Assembly (NCBI GenBank): GCA_031286985.1
Contig: JAITTL010000004.1
Span: 1-53,799 of the forward strand
Reading direction: 5' to 3'
From: Endomicrobium sp.
Lineage (GTDB): Bacteria > Elusimicrobiota > Endomicrobiia > Endomicrobiales > Endomicrobiaceae
Length of the DNA: 53,799 nt
A program made the position numbers and the translations under genes. The notes below the pieces were generated by a model. That model worked only from the letters and a program-made list of their open reading frames with translations, had not been told where the DNA came from and made no database searches. Below are positions 8,337-18,323 of this stretch, one piece after another (position 1 is the first letter of the stretch; each line of letters begins with the position of its first letter).

Positions 8337-10607
8337 TTAAAATTTATAATTAAATCCTAAGTTTGCTCCTATGTCATGGAAGTGTTTGGCTACAGCGTAT
8401 TTCACCATCGCTGATGTTCCAAATCCCTTTCCTAAGTCTAAACTTAACCCTAATGCTACTTCTCCTATGTCCTTCCCTTCTTCTATCCCCTCTCTTTCTA
8501 TTTCATCATGTTCATTACATACACCTAGGAGGCTGCGGTCATTGGCTATCTTTACCTTCGGTACTTCTCCACTCAACAATCTCCTATATCCTGCTTTCAG
8601 GCTCACAACTCCTACCTCTCCTACTTTCGTTCTTACTTCCCAGCCTATTCCTAATAACGCCCTGCTGTAATCTCCCTTCCTTGTCTCCTCATCTACAACC
8701 CTCGTGCCCTCTGTCTCCTCATCACGACTACTATAACTATCATAACTCTCTACCGATGCTTCCATTCCTATCCACGGGCCTGGAACTATCCTCTCACTCA
8801 CTCTTATCTTATACTTCCCCTCTAACTCTAACCCTCCTCCAAATCCTCTTCCGTTTCCGTAGTCAGTCACAATTTCTTTCCCAAACAATTTCTCAATTTT
8901 GTACTTATTCAATCTTCCTCTTATCAACATCCTTACCTCAAACCTCGGATCTATATATCCTCCACACAATCCTAACACTCTACTCGTTGCTCTACCTTTG
9001 CTTTCTTTTCCTAAGTCTTTTCCACCTTTCTTCTCTTCCTTTCTCTTTTGTGTCATACTATGACTATCAAACCCTACAAACGCCCCTATCACAAATCCTC
9101 TCTCTTCTTCTCCCAACCATCTTGTTACCCCTATTATTCCTCCTACCTGGCTATCCTTATACTCTCTGGACAACTCCTTTGCACCTTCTAATCTTGTCTG
9201 CTTATACTTCCCTTTCCCATATACCTTCCACTTCCCTCCCTTCTCTTCTTCCTCTTTTTCCATTCTTACCATCTCTCTAAATACTTCTTCTCCATAACTT
9301 ACACTCCCTACGCTCCTTATCATGTTCCCTGTAAGTACGAAATAGTCTTCATCTGCTGCAGCTGCTAGAGCTGCTAGATCTGCAGCTGGATCTGCTCCTC
9401 CTGCAACGGTCATACCTAGACTTGAATCTGAATCTTCATTTGAACCTGCATATAAATCTGTTTCCCCAAATTGATTATCAAGGTGCTCAAGAAGTTTTTC
9501 TAGAATCCCCTCTTCTTTTTCTAATTCCGCTGTTGCTCCCATTTCTTCTATTTCTTTTTTCCTTATACTTATTCCTTCTTTTACTATTTTCCGTAGTTCT
9601 TCATAATATTTCCTTTTTTTAGTTCCTGCAGATGTTACTTTTTTTTCTGCTGCCTCTAGCTCTGCTTCCACGCTTTGAAGTTTTTTTTCAATGGCGCATA
9701 GTCTTCTCCATTCTGCTTTTTCTCTTATTAAAGCTGCTTTTTCCCTGTCTATTTCTGCTCTTGCTTCTGCTTTTTCTTTTATTAAACGTGCTTTTTCCCT
9801 TTTTATTAATTCCTTCCTGGAACTTGCTAGTTTAAACGCTTCTTGCACTGCTCTTTCCATGCCTCCTTGTGTTTTTATTACATCCATTGATGCTACTATT
9901 ACTTTTTGCCTTGCTTCCTTTATCCCTTCTCCTGACGCTCCTCCCAACTGTGCTTTCGCTTCTGTTAGGTTCTGTTTCTTGATTGCTACTGTTCCTTCCT
10001 TTTCTTCTATTTCTCTATCTTTTCCTGATTGATCTGCCTTAAGTGCTTCCAGGCTCTGGTTAAATTGTTCTTGCTCGCCTTCCTCTATTCTTAGTAGATG
10101 TTCAGGCCCATCCAAGCTGAGGCTTAGCATCATACCGACGGGCGAACCACTCTCTATCTCACGCTCACTATTCTCCCACAGAAATTCAAATTCTCTCTGG
10201 GATATACTCGCCCCCGGAGGGGCAAACAGGGATAGTACTTGACTATCCAGTGGCGACAACTTATTCGGAGTAGTCCTGCTTAGCTTAACTATATTGTGTC
10301 TTCGCCTTTTACTTGATTCATTCCTTACGCCTCTGAACGGGGGCGGGGGGGGGTTATGTGAACCATCTGAATGTGGACTCTGTATTGCTACCTGCTGCCC
10401 TGCTTCTGATCCTTCTCTCCCTGAATTATTAGCTGCTCCTTCCTCTCCTTGTGCTTGGCCTGACTGTATTTCTGATGTTGACTGCTCTATTGGCTGTTGT
10501 TGTGGATCATTTGCAAATCCAAACTGACTAAATAATGATAACATAACTGCTACACAAACACCGCCGCTAAAGTTTGCTCTGAATCTCTGTAATTTACTTT
10601 TTTTCAT
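8337..10607 (-). CDS. Autotransporter-like surface protein: signal peptide, Q/E/P-rich and coiled-coil passenger, C-terminal outer-membrane beta-barrel-like domain
   Basis: N-terminus MKKSKLQRFRANFSGGVCVAVMLSLFSQFGFA; long charged helical region; C-terminal ~300 aa of alternating pattern ending YAVAKHFHDIGANLGFNYKF (terminal F). Shares motifs with the proteins at both window edges. Confidence 0.85.
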   Translation of the reverse strand: MKKSKLQRFRANFSGGVCVAVMLSLFSQFGFANDPQQQPIEQSTSEIQSGQAQGEEGAANNSGREGSEAGQQVAIQSPHSDGSHNPPPPPFRGVRNESSKRRRHNIVKLSRTTPNKLSPLDSQVLSLFAPPGASISQREFEFLWENSEREIESGSPVGMMLSLSLDGPEHLLRIEEGEQEQFNQSLEALKADQSGKDREIEEKEGTVAIKKQNLTEAKAQLGGASGEGIKEARQKVIVASMDVIKTQGGMERAVQEAFKLASSRKELIKREKARLIKEKAEARAEIDREKAALIREKAEWRRLCAIEKKLQSVEAELEAAEKKVTSAGTKKRKYYEELRKIVKEGISIRKKEIEEMGATAELEKEEGILEKLLEHLDNQFGETDLYAGSNEDSDSSLGMTVAGGADPAADLAALAAAADEDYFVLTGNMIRSVGSVSYGEEVFREMVRMEKEEEEKGGKWKVYGKGKYKQTRLEGAKELSREYKDSQVGGIIGVTRWLGEEERGFVIGAFVGFDSHSMTQKRKEEKKGGKDLGKESKGRATSRVLGLCGGYIDPRFEVRMLIRGRLNKYKIEKLFGKEIVTDYGNGRGFGGGLELEGKYKIRVSERIVPGPWIGMEASVESYDSYSSRDEETEGTRVVDEETRKGDYSRALLGIGWEVRTKVGEVGVVSLKAGYRRLLSGEVPKVKIANDRSLLGVCNEHDEIEREGIEEGKDIGEVALGLSLDLGKGFGTSAMVKYAVAKHFHDIGANLGFNYKF
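10345..10353. repeat. Homopolymer G9/C9 tract inside the autotransporter-like coding region (polyproline)
   Basis: aacgggggcgggggggggttatg on + strand; encodes NPPPPPF on minus strand. Confidence 0.9.
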
Positions 10608-10978
10608 TTGCTCTTTTACTCCTCACCTTTTATCTACCATTTATATTAACATTAATCTATACAAGTGATACCACATGGCCTGTTTGTATTTGATCCCTAC
10701 ATTCATAGAGATTGCTTATTATTATCTCATTTAAACTTACGTATCCTCTTGTATTTTCTTTATTGTGCATAGGTATTTCTTTTCTGATTAACTACTCAAA
10801 TCACATCACCTACAGAAAGCTTATGTAATGGCCTTTGTTTCGCTTAAGATTAATCATTTTGATTTCAACCATCTACATTGTTCTAAAACCTTCCTCATAA
10901 TAACAAATAAAATGTTAAATGCAAACATTTATGTAAAAAGACCACGCAAATATGAAAAATTTGCGAATTTTTTCCTTC

Positions 10979-11908
10979 TACTGTTCAAACGTTGCGGAAT
11001 CAGTCGATTCAGGAAGATTCACAATTTCTGCTATGAGGACAATGTCCTGGTTTGAGCTCGGGTTTTCGTCTGGAAAAATAAGCATTACGCAATTATTGAA
11101 AAATTCAAAAATATCAGCTGATGCGGCGAAGATATCAATCAATAATATCATTGAACGTATTATAATAGGAGATTGGCCGGTTAATATAGATAAAAATATA
11201 GAGATAGCCGGGAGAATAAATAAAGCTTACAATAGACTTAATTATTGATATAGATTTATCAAAAGCGTCAAAAATTTCAAGGGATCCAAACAAAGTTTGG
11301 CATTATTAAAATCTTTTGCCCGTAATATTTCTACAGCTGCAAGCATTCAAACTCTTACTAATGACACAAAACAAGACTCTGATGCTATTTCCCGTATAAC
11401 AATCAATGAATATCTTGATACTCTTGAACGAATGATGTTAATTGAAAATCAGCATGCGTGGAATACTAGCATTCGGTTATCTGCGGAACTCCGCAAAACG
11501 CCTAAAAGGCATTTTGCCGATCCTTCAATGGCTGTAAGTATCTTGGGTTTGGATAAAGAAGCTTTGTTAAATGATCCTAATTATTTAGGTTTTTTGTTTG
11601 AATCTTTAGTTGTTCACGATTTAAGAGTTTATGCTCAAGACTGTGCTGCTCAGGTTTATCATTACCGTGATTCAAAAAATGATGAGATAGAGCCATTAAT
11701 CCAAAACAGAGCTGAAAACTGGGCGGCATTTGAAATTAAACTCGGATCAAACGCTTTTGATGTAGCTGCTGAAAATTTAATCAAAATCACAATCACAAAA
11801 AATATTAGTAAAAAACCTCAGTCTTTAAATATTATAACAGGAACAGGACTTACTTATATTCGCCATGATGGTGTAAATGTTATTTCCATTTCGTCTTTGG
11901 GGATATAA
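10979..11908 (+). pseudogene. Degraded AAA-ATPase/DUF4143 family gene (N-terminal ATPase portion lost, frameshifted)
   Basis: Fragments ESVDSGRFTISAMRTMSWFELGFSSGKIS...GDWPVNIDKN... and DPNKVWHLLKSFARNISTAASIQTLTND...RHFADPSMAVSILG...FLFESLVVHDLRVYAQ...VYHYRDSKNDEIEPLIQ...AFEIKLG lie in different frames; no Walker A found. Confidence 0.82.
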
Positions 11909-11980
11909 TTGTAAAAACTTGAACATTTTTCATAGAACCGCTAATTTGGAAACCTGATTTAATCGTTTGAGTGTTTTTAC

Positions 11981-13201
11981 TTAGGTCTCTTTGTCCACAA
12001 GCATGGTAACGCATGAATCTGACCAAACATTAAGTGCTGTTTCTTCCATATCTATCAGATTGTAAAACGGTAAAATAATACCCATTAACGATATAGGCAC
12101 GTTCATTGCCGACATTAAACTTACACTCATGAAGAAACATCCCATAGGAATGCCGGCATTTCCTATAGCAGCAAGAGTTGCTATAAATACCCAACTTACA
12201 ATTGTAAGGAAATTAATTTCAACTCCGTTGTTTTGAAGCATATATGTACACGTTGTAAATATGAAAGCGGCACAACCATTCATATTGATAGCTGTACACA
12301 AAGGCAAAACAAATCTGCCTATTTTAGGACTTACATTAAGATTTTTTTCTATTGTATCCATCGTCACCGGTAATGTCGCACTTGATGATTTAGAAAAAAA
12401 TGCGACTGACAACGCTGGAGACATAGCTTTAAACGCTTTAAAAGGATTAATTTTCTTGTATGCTAACCACAATGGCAATATAATAATTCCCTGCACTGCG
12501 TTTGCGGAGAGTACAATAAATAAATACTCTCCTAAACCCACAATATTTAATCCATTCTTAAATTCTAAAACACTCACAACAGCAAATCCAAACAATCCGA
12601 CCGGCATAATTTTCATTATAAATCTCGTTATCGTAAAAAAAATGCTCTGAAAGCCTTTAAAAAAAGAGATCACTATATTTTTGGCAACAGGCTCACTTAT
12701 AAATCGAATTGAAATTCCAATGATAGCGCTTATTAACAAAACGCTTAAAATATTATTTTCCAAAAAAGACTTTAATATGTTGTCAGGTATAACCCCTAAT
12801 AGATACTTTGAATAAGTACCGGATGGCATAACGTTTTGCACATTCAGTTCTGAAACTGCCATAAGGTTATTTGGTCGTACTATAAGATATAGCAGTGCCG
12901 CTATGGATGCAGCGCAAATAGTTGTCGTTATTGTGTAGAACCAGCTTTTTTTAATCACTTTTATCATAGATTTGTCGGAATCATAGCTTGAAAGCGCAAC
13001 TATAACAGACAAAGAAACTATCGGTACACTAATAAATTTTAGAATTCTAGAAAAAATTTCAGCGCAGTATTGCCCAACTTGTTCCAATAATGCCATACCT
13101 GACATTCCACAAACAATACCTAAAAATATGGCAATCAAATAAAACCAAATACTTCTTATTACTTTGTTACTGTAAATCTTTGGCATAAATCTCTGCCCCA
13201 T
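11981..13201 (-). CDS. Dicarboxylate/amino acid:cation symporter (DAACS family)
   Basis: Multi-TM protein with KFISVPIVSLSVI, SSSATLPVTMDTIEKN and NMNGCAAF motifs. Confidence 0.9.
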   Translation of the reverse strand: MGQRFMPKIYSNKVIRSIWFYLIAIFLGIVCGMSGMALLEQVGQYCAEIFSRILKFISVPIVSLSVIVALSSYDSDKSMIKVIKKSWFYTITTTICAASIAALLYLIVRPNNLMAVSELNVQNVMPSGTYSKYLLGVIPDNILKSFLENNILSVLLISAIIGISIRFISEPVAKNIVISFFKGFQSIFFTITRFIMKIMPVGLFGFAVVSVLEFKNGLNIVGLGEYLFIVLSANAVQGIIILPLWLAYKKINPFKAFKAMSPALSVAFFSKSSSATLPVTMDTIEKNLNVSPKIGRFVLPLCTAINMNGCAAFIFTTCTYMLQNNGVEINFLTIVSWVFIATLAAIGNAGIPMGCFFMSVSLMSAMNVPISLMGIILPFYNLIDMEETALNVWSDSCVTMLVDKET

Positions 13202-13736
13202 AATTTATCCTGTTGCGTCTTGTTTTATTATAACATCAGTGTCTTTTTCACTGTATCTTTCTTGTAATCAGCTTAATATATAAAAATATTATAATTTTTT
13301 GGCAAACAACAATGTATGCATTATATGAATTATTTAACAGCTTGTCTTTAACTTTTTGTCAATATGTAAACTCCGTATTTTTGTCAGCAAAAACTAAAGA
13401 TCCTAAAAAAATCTTTAAGATCTTTACATTTCTTATTTAATTACTCTAGGGTACCTTTGCTTAACATTTCTTTGCCTGCTCCAAAAATCTTTCGCTTTCT
13501 TTTTGTCTTTTTGGGTATTTCAGTTTTTTATACCACATGTTATACTAAAATAAGGGATGCATCCATTTTGCCATTAACAACATGCTTGAAAGTAATGGTT
13601 TTTTTTGATAGGATAGCAGCCACGCTTGTGGGCAAACATGTCTTAAAATAAACACACAGTCGAATTGGCTAAAGGTCCTCATATTGGCAAACTTGATTTT
13701 TGAGGTTTTAGATGTTGAAGGCTGTGGGGGTCGTGG

Positions 13737-13783
13737 GATAGCAACAAAAGCTATCTGAAGCGAGGGATGCGTTTGGAAACGCA
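13737..13783 (+). promoter_or_regulatory. Two consecutive hairpins in the rpsB 5' leader
   Basis: GATAGC(13737-13742)/GCTATC(13750-13755) and TGCGTTT(13768-13774)/AAACGCA(13777-13783), just upstream of rpsB. Confidence 0.5.
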
Positions 13784-13809
13784 GCAAAAAAACCAAAGGG
13801 GATTTAAAA

Positions 13810-14607
13810 ATGGCAAACATTACGATGAAAGCTTTGTTGGAAGCAGGTGTTCATTTTGGGCATCAAACGAGAAGGTGGAACCCAAAAATGGCAAAATTTA
13901 TTTTTGGGACAAGGAACAAAATTCATATCATTGATCTTCAAAAAACTCTCAAAGAACTGAAAAAAAATTACCAAATTATAGTGGATTTAGTAGCGCAAAA
14001 GAAGAGTATAATATTTGTGGGTACAAAAAAACAGGCACAGCTTCCGATAAAGGAAGAAGCATTGCGTTGTGGTGCGTTTTTTGTTTCTGAAAGATGGCTT
14101 GGAGGAACACTTACGAATTTTGAGACGTTAAAAAAATCAATTATGAGATATAAAGAGATAGAGAAAATGAAGAAAGATGGGATTTTCAAGGTGTTATCAA
14201 AAAAAGAACAATCTCAGATTGAAAGAGAAAGAATAAAATTGGAAAAATCACTAGAAGGTTTGAAGGATATGTCTTCCCTTCCTGGACTTATGTTTGTTGT
14301 GGATTCTCACGAAGAAGCCACGGCTGTTTCGGAGGCAAGAAAGCTCGGTATTCCTGTTGTCGCAATTTGTGATACAAACTCTGATCCAGATTTGGTTAAC
14401 TATCCTATACCTGGAAACGACGATGCCATAAGGGCCGTGAAGCTTTTTTGTTCCATTGTTGCAGATGCTGTTTTAGAAGGTAAAGGAATTGTTGAAAAAA
14501 ATGAGAATGATAAAAAAGCTCAAGTTGAAATTAAAGCAAGTGAAGAAATTAAAGAAATGGAAAATCCACAAGGAGGAGAGGTCGAACAATGTCAACAGAG
14601 CTTATAG
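13810..14607 (+). CDS. rpsB: 30S ribosomal protein S2
   Basis: [28 protein letters not shown]...[45 protein letters not shown]. Confidence 0.98.
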   Translation: MANITMKALLEAGVHFGHQTRRWNPKMAKFIFGTRNKIHIIDLQKTLKELKKNYQIIVDLVAQKKSIIFVGTKKQAQLPIKEEALRCGAFFVSERWLGGTLTNFETLKKSIMRYKEIEKMKKDGIFKVLSKKEQSQIERERIKLEKSLEGLKDMSSLPGLMFVVDSHEEATAVSEARKLGIPVVAICDTNSDPDLVNYPIPGNDDAIRAVKLFCSIVADAVLEGKGIVEKNENDKKAQVEIKASEEIKEMENPQGGEVEQCQQSL

Positions 14608-15185
14608 TAAAGTTGAGAGGTATGACAGGCGCTGGTGTGGTTGATTGTAAAAATGCATTAAAAGAATCAGGTGGTGATATAGATAAAGCATGCCTGTGGC
14701 TTAGAGAAAAAGGTATAGCGTCTGCTGTCAAGAAGATAGGAAGATCAGCTAAAGAAGGATTGGTTTATTCGTATATTCATGGTAATGGAACTCTTGGGGT
14801 TTTAGTTGAAGTAAACTGCGAAACCGATTTTGTATCAAAAACTGAAGATTTTAAAAATTTAGTTAAAGAGATTGCTATGCAAGTTGCTGCTGTTGCACCG
14901 ACTTACGTTTCGCGGCAACAAGTTCCTTTAAATATCCTTGAATCAGAAAAAAAGATTTATGAAGCTCAGCTTAAAGAGGATAAGAAACCTGAAAGTGTTT
15001 GGAGTAAGATAATTGAAGGAAAAATTGAAAAATTTTATAGTCAAGTATGTTTGTATGATCAAATTTATATGAGAGATGCTTCTGGTAAAGAAACAATAAA
15101 GGATTTAGTAACCAATGTTATAGCGAAAGTTGGCGAGAACATAGTGATAAAAAGATTTGCAAGATTTAAACTTGGGGAAGAATGA
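14589..15185 (+). CDS. tsf: Elongation factor Ts
   Basis: [36 protein letters not shown]...[13 protein letters not shown]. Confidence 0.98.
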   Translation: MSTELIVKLRGMTGAGVVDCKNALKESGGDIDKACLWLREKGIASAVKKIGRSAKEGLVYSYIHGNGTLGVLVEVNCETDFVSKTEDFKNLVKEIAMQVAAVAPTYVSRQQVPLNILESEKKIYEAQLKEDKKPESVWSKIIEGKIEKFYSQVCLYDQIYMRDASGKETIKDLVTNVIAKVGENIVIKRFARFKLGEE

Positions 15186-15889
15186 TAATGCGCGCTAAAA
15201 AAAGAGCTCTTCTAAAACTTTCAGGGGAATCTTTTTCGGGCGGTTCGTCGTTAATAGATGCGGATAGTCTTTCGAGAACAGTTAATGAGATTAAGTCTGC
15301 TATCACAGATTGCGGTGTGGAGCTTGCAATTGTTGTTGGAGCTGGCAATATTTGGAGAGGTGCTGAAAAGTTCGTAGAAAGAGATATTTCAGACAAAATG
15401 GGCATGCTTGCGACTGTTATGAATTCACTTGCTCTAAATGATGCTTTGAATAAAGCTGGAGTGAGGTCGATTTTGTTTTCGGCAAGTGGTGTGTGTGGTT
15501 TTGTTGAAAAATTCAATAAAGAGAAAGCAATACAAAGCATGGAATATGGTGTTACAGTGATTTTTGCTGGTGGTACTGGGAATCCGTTTTTTACAACCGA
15601 TACCGCCGCTGCGTTGAGAGCTGCAGAAGTAAAAGCAGATATTTTACTTAAAGCAACGCAAGTTGATGGTGTTTACAGTGAAGATCCAAAGAGGAATAAA
15701 AATGCAATCAAATTTGATTCTTTAACTTTTCAGGAAGCTCTGAAGAAGCATTTAAAAATAATGGACTATGAGGCTTTTTCGTTGTGTATGAAAGTAAATG
15801 TTTCTGTTGCAATATTTGATTTTTATAAAGATGGGAATCTAAAGAAAATTTTGAATGGTGAAAGAATAGGGACAATTGTGGAGGCTTGA
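15182..15889 (+). CDS. pyrH: UMP kinase
   Basis: KRALLKLSGESFSGG; FAGGTGNPFFTTDTAAALRAAEVKADILLKATQVDGVY. Confidence 0.97.
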   Translation: MIMRAKKRALLKLSGESFSGGSSLIDADSLSRTVNEIKSAITDCGVELAIVVGAGNIWRGAEKFVERDISDKMGMLATVMNSLALNDALNKAGVRSILFSASGVCGFVEKFNKEKAIQSMEYGVTVIFAGGTGNPFFTTDTAAALRAAEVKADILLKATQVDGVYSEDPKRNKNAIKFDSLTFQEALKKHLKIMDYEAFSLCMKVNVSVAIFDFYKDGNLKKILNGERIGTIVEA

Positions 15890-15890
15890 A

Positions 15891-16451
15891 ATGCAGGCTC
15901 AAAAATTTTTTTCAATAGCGCAGGAAGCTATGGAAAAAACTATTTGTAAATTGAAAACAGAGTTATCTTCAATAAGAACTGGTAGAGCAAATAGTTCAGT
16001 GATAGATGGAATAAAAGTTGAGAGTTACGGAACCTTAATGCCGATAAACCAGATTGCTGGTGTTAGTGTTTCTGATGCAAGGACAATAGAAATAAAACCT
16101 TGGGATATGTCGCAATTAAGTGCAATAGAAAAAGCCATACTTAAGGCTAACATAGGTATGACACCTGTTAACGATGGAAAAATTATACGTATTTCGGTGC
16201 CTTCTCTTACTGAAGAGACAAGAAAAGAAATAGCAAAATCCGTAATTAAAATGGCCGAGGATTTTAGAATTGCCATAAGAAATGAACGAAGGAATCTAGT
16301 TGAGAATATAAAAGATCTTGAAAAAGATGGAATCATAACCGAAGATGATAAGAAAAAATTTGAGATAGAAGCCCAAAAAATCACAGATATTTGTATAAAA
16401 AAAATAGATGAAATTGTAGCTGGTAAAGAAAAAGAGGTTATGCACATATAG
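15891..16451 (+). CDS. frr: Ribosome recycling factor
   Basis: KLKTELSSIRTGRANSSVIDGIKVESYG; start set to ATG 15891. Confidence 0.97.
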   Translation: MQAQKFFSIAQEAMEKTICKLKTELSSIRTGRANSSVIDGIKVESYGTLMPINQIAGVSVSDARTIEIKPWDMSQLSAIEKAILKANIGMTPVNDGKIIRISVPSLTEETRKEIAKSVIKMAEDFRIAIRNERRNLVENIKDLEKDGIITEDDKKKFEIEAQKITDICIKKIDEIVAGKEKEVMHI

Positions 16452-16506
16452 TTGCAATTGTATGTGGTAAATTGGATGTAAAAAACGCTATGGGAGGTAA
16501 TGAGTA

Positions 16507-16686
16507 ATGTCTTATGAAATTAACAAAGATATTTGTGTAGGATGTGGAGCGTGTGCTGGAAATTGTCCTGTTTCAGCCATTGAACAAATGGATGATAAAT
16601 ACGAAATTGATTCTAAAGCATGTGTGGACTGCGGAGCATGCGAGTCTACTTGTCCAGTAAGTGCGATTTCTAAGGTGAATTCCTGA
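16507..16686 (+). CDS. Small 2[4Fe-4S] ferredoxin (59 aa)
   Basis: Read directly; absent from the ORF track. MSYEINKDICVGCGACAGNCPVSAIEQMDDKYEIDSKACVDCGACESTCPVSAISKVNS*, two CxxCxxCxxxCP motifs; SD-like gggaggtaatgag upstream. Confidence 0.95.
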   Translation: MSYEINKDICVGCGACAGNCPVSAIEQMDDKYEIDSKACVDCGACESTCPVSAISKVNS

Positions 16687-16709
16687 TACCTGTACATGTA
16701 GCTATCATA

Positions 16710-17360
16710 ATGGATGGGAATAGAAGGTGGGCGGAGAAGAAATCTTTACCTCGGGTATTCGGTCATCGACATGGTGTAAAAGCTGTGAAAAGAATTGTTA
16801 AAGCTGCAAATAGCCTTGGGATTAAGTTTTTGACTTTATATGCTTTTTCTTCTGAAAACTGGGAAAGATCACAAACTGAAATAAAATCACTGTTTTCTTT
16901 GCTTATGCAGTTTTTGAAGAAAGAATCGAAGGAGTTGATGGATTCTGGTGTTCGTTTAAAAATACTTGGCGACCTGTCAAGATTTCCAAAAAATATTAGA
17001 ACTAAAATCAGTGAAATTTGTGAGGTTTCATCTAAAAATACAGGCCTTGCACTAAATGTGGCTTTGAATTACGGAGCAAGACAAGAGATTGTTCGGGCTT
17101 TCAAAGAAATGTTAAAGCAAGAAATAAAGAATCCCACTGAAGATGTAGTATCATCTTTTCTGTACACAGCTGGACAACCTGATCCGGATTTACTTATACG
17201 CACTTCAGGAGAATTTAGGATATCAAATTTTCTTCTTTGGCAGATTGCGTATTCTGAAATTTATGTAACAAACAAGATGTGGCCAGATTTTACACGAACT
17301 GATTTAGAGGATGCTATTGCAGAGTTTCAAAAAAGAGAGAGACGTTTTGGCGGAGCATAA
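16710..17360 (+). CDS. uppS: Undecaprenyl (polyprenyl) diphosphate synthase
   Basis: MDGNRRWAEKKSLPRVFGHRHGVKAVKRIV...LTLYAFSSENW...DLLIRTSGEFRISNFLLWQIAYSEIYVTNKMWPDF. Conserved HVAII lies in frame upstream of this ATG. Confidence 0.97.
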   Translation: MDGNRRWAEKKSLPRVFGHRHGVKAVKRIVKAANSLGIKFLTLYAFSSENWERSQTEIKSLFSLLMQFLKKESKELMDSGVRLKILGDLSRFPKNIRTKISEICEVSSKNTGLALNVALNYGARQEIVRAFKEMLKQEIKNPTEDVVSSFLYTAGQPDPDLLIRTSGEFRISNFLLWQIAYSEIYVTNKMWPDFTRTDLEDAIAEFQKRERRFGGA

Positions 17361-17407
17361 AAGAACGATAATCTGTAGATAAAATTTGGAGTTTTAATGT
17401 TATCATC
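17305..17407 (+). repeat. 103-bp direct repeat, copy A (3' end of uppS through ATGTTATCATC)
   Basis: By-eye alignment to 21314-21416: 3 mismatches in 103 bp, constant offset 4009. Confidence 0.95.
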
Positions 17408-17625
17408 ATTGATTGTTCTGATGGTGGTATTGCTGTTGCAATAAGTGAGATGGTGTTTGCTTCAGGTAGAGGTGTGAAAATAGATATAGATGCTGTAAAA
17501 ACAAAAATGACATTGACTGTTGCGGAAAAATTGTTTTCAGAGTCAAACGGTAGATTTGTTGTTTGAGGTAGAGCCTGAAGATGAAGAAGAAGTTTTAAGA
17601 GTTTTCGAGGGTGTTATATTTTTTC
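17398..17625 (+). pseudogene. purL: purL C-terminal remnant
   Basis: VIIIDCSDGGIAVAISEMVFASGRGVKIDIDAVKTKMTLTVAEKLFSESNGRFVV / (frameshift) VEVEPEDEEEVLRVFEG. Confidence 0.85.
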
Positions 17626-17760
17626 GAAATTGGCTATGTTAGCGATGATAAGAAAATAGTGTTTGTAAGCAAAGAAAATAAAAGTACAGGAAAAACCTGA
17701 AGTCCTTTTAAATTCTTGGCACAATACCATAACTGGTAAAAGTAGAGTGACAAACCCTGG

Positions 17761-17806
17761 TCTTTGCCGTTATCTTGAAAGAGCGAAGCGACCGAAGTAT
17801 CCAGAA
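17761..17806. repeat. Short interspersed element, copy 1
   Basis: tctttgccgttatcttgaaagagcgaagcgaccgaagtatccaga; shares TCTTTGCCGTyAT, a GAAAG.GCGA-like core and ATCCA with 20850-20885. Confidence 0.5.
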
Positions 17807-18232
17807 AGATTGGACTTTATCTTATAACGATTTAGATAAATTTGAATGTCGTTGGGTCTATTTAAAAGCAGAAAAAGTTAAAAATGAATCTAACTGTATT
17901 TGGACAAAGAACTTACCTGGTGTAATAAGTTTGCCTGTGGTACATGGAGAAGGTAAGTTTATTCCAAATGATAAAAAACTTTTAGATAGTTTAAATAAAA
18001 ATAATCAGATCGTTTTTAAATACTCTGCAAAAGATGGTAGCCAACCTCAGTATCCGTTAGCTCCAAATGGATCTATGGAGTAGATCGCTGGGATATGTAA
18101 TACAAAAGGTAATGTTTTTGGACTTGTGCCTCATCCTGAAAGATGTGTTTATGTATCGCAGCATTCTGAGAAGGCTTTGATGGTGAATATGGCTGGTGAA
18201 AAATTATTTTTCAAAACGCAATTGATTTCGTA
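17804..18232 (+). pseudogene. purQ: purQ remnant
   Basis: DWTLSYNDLDKFECRWVYLKAE...NLPGVISLPVVHGEGKFIP...[31 protein letters not shown]; in-frame TAG at 18081. Confidence 0.85.
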
Positions 18233-18323
18233 AGGTAATCAACATGATCGTATAAAGCTAAAAAATCTATTTCTATTTTGTGAAATAGATTTTTTTTCAA
18301 AATATAAAATTTTAGGATGTATT

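Noticed and set aside
8363-9280. Long + strand ORF (305 aa), plus overlapping + ORFs at 8371, 9422, 9632, 9691 and 10294
   Set aside because: Antisense to the clear autotransporter-like CDS; L/S/P-rich translation is what a polypyrimidine antisense strand produces.
13545-13820. Minus ORF upstream of rpsB
   Set aside because: Overlaps the rpsB leader and start; no recognisable motifs.
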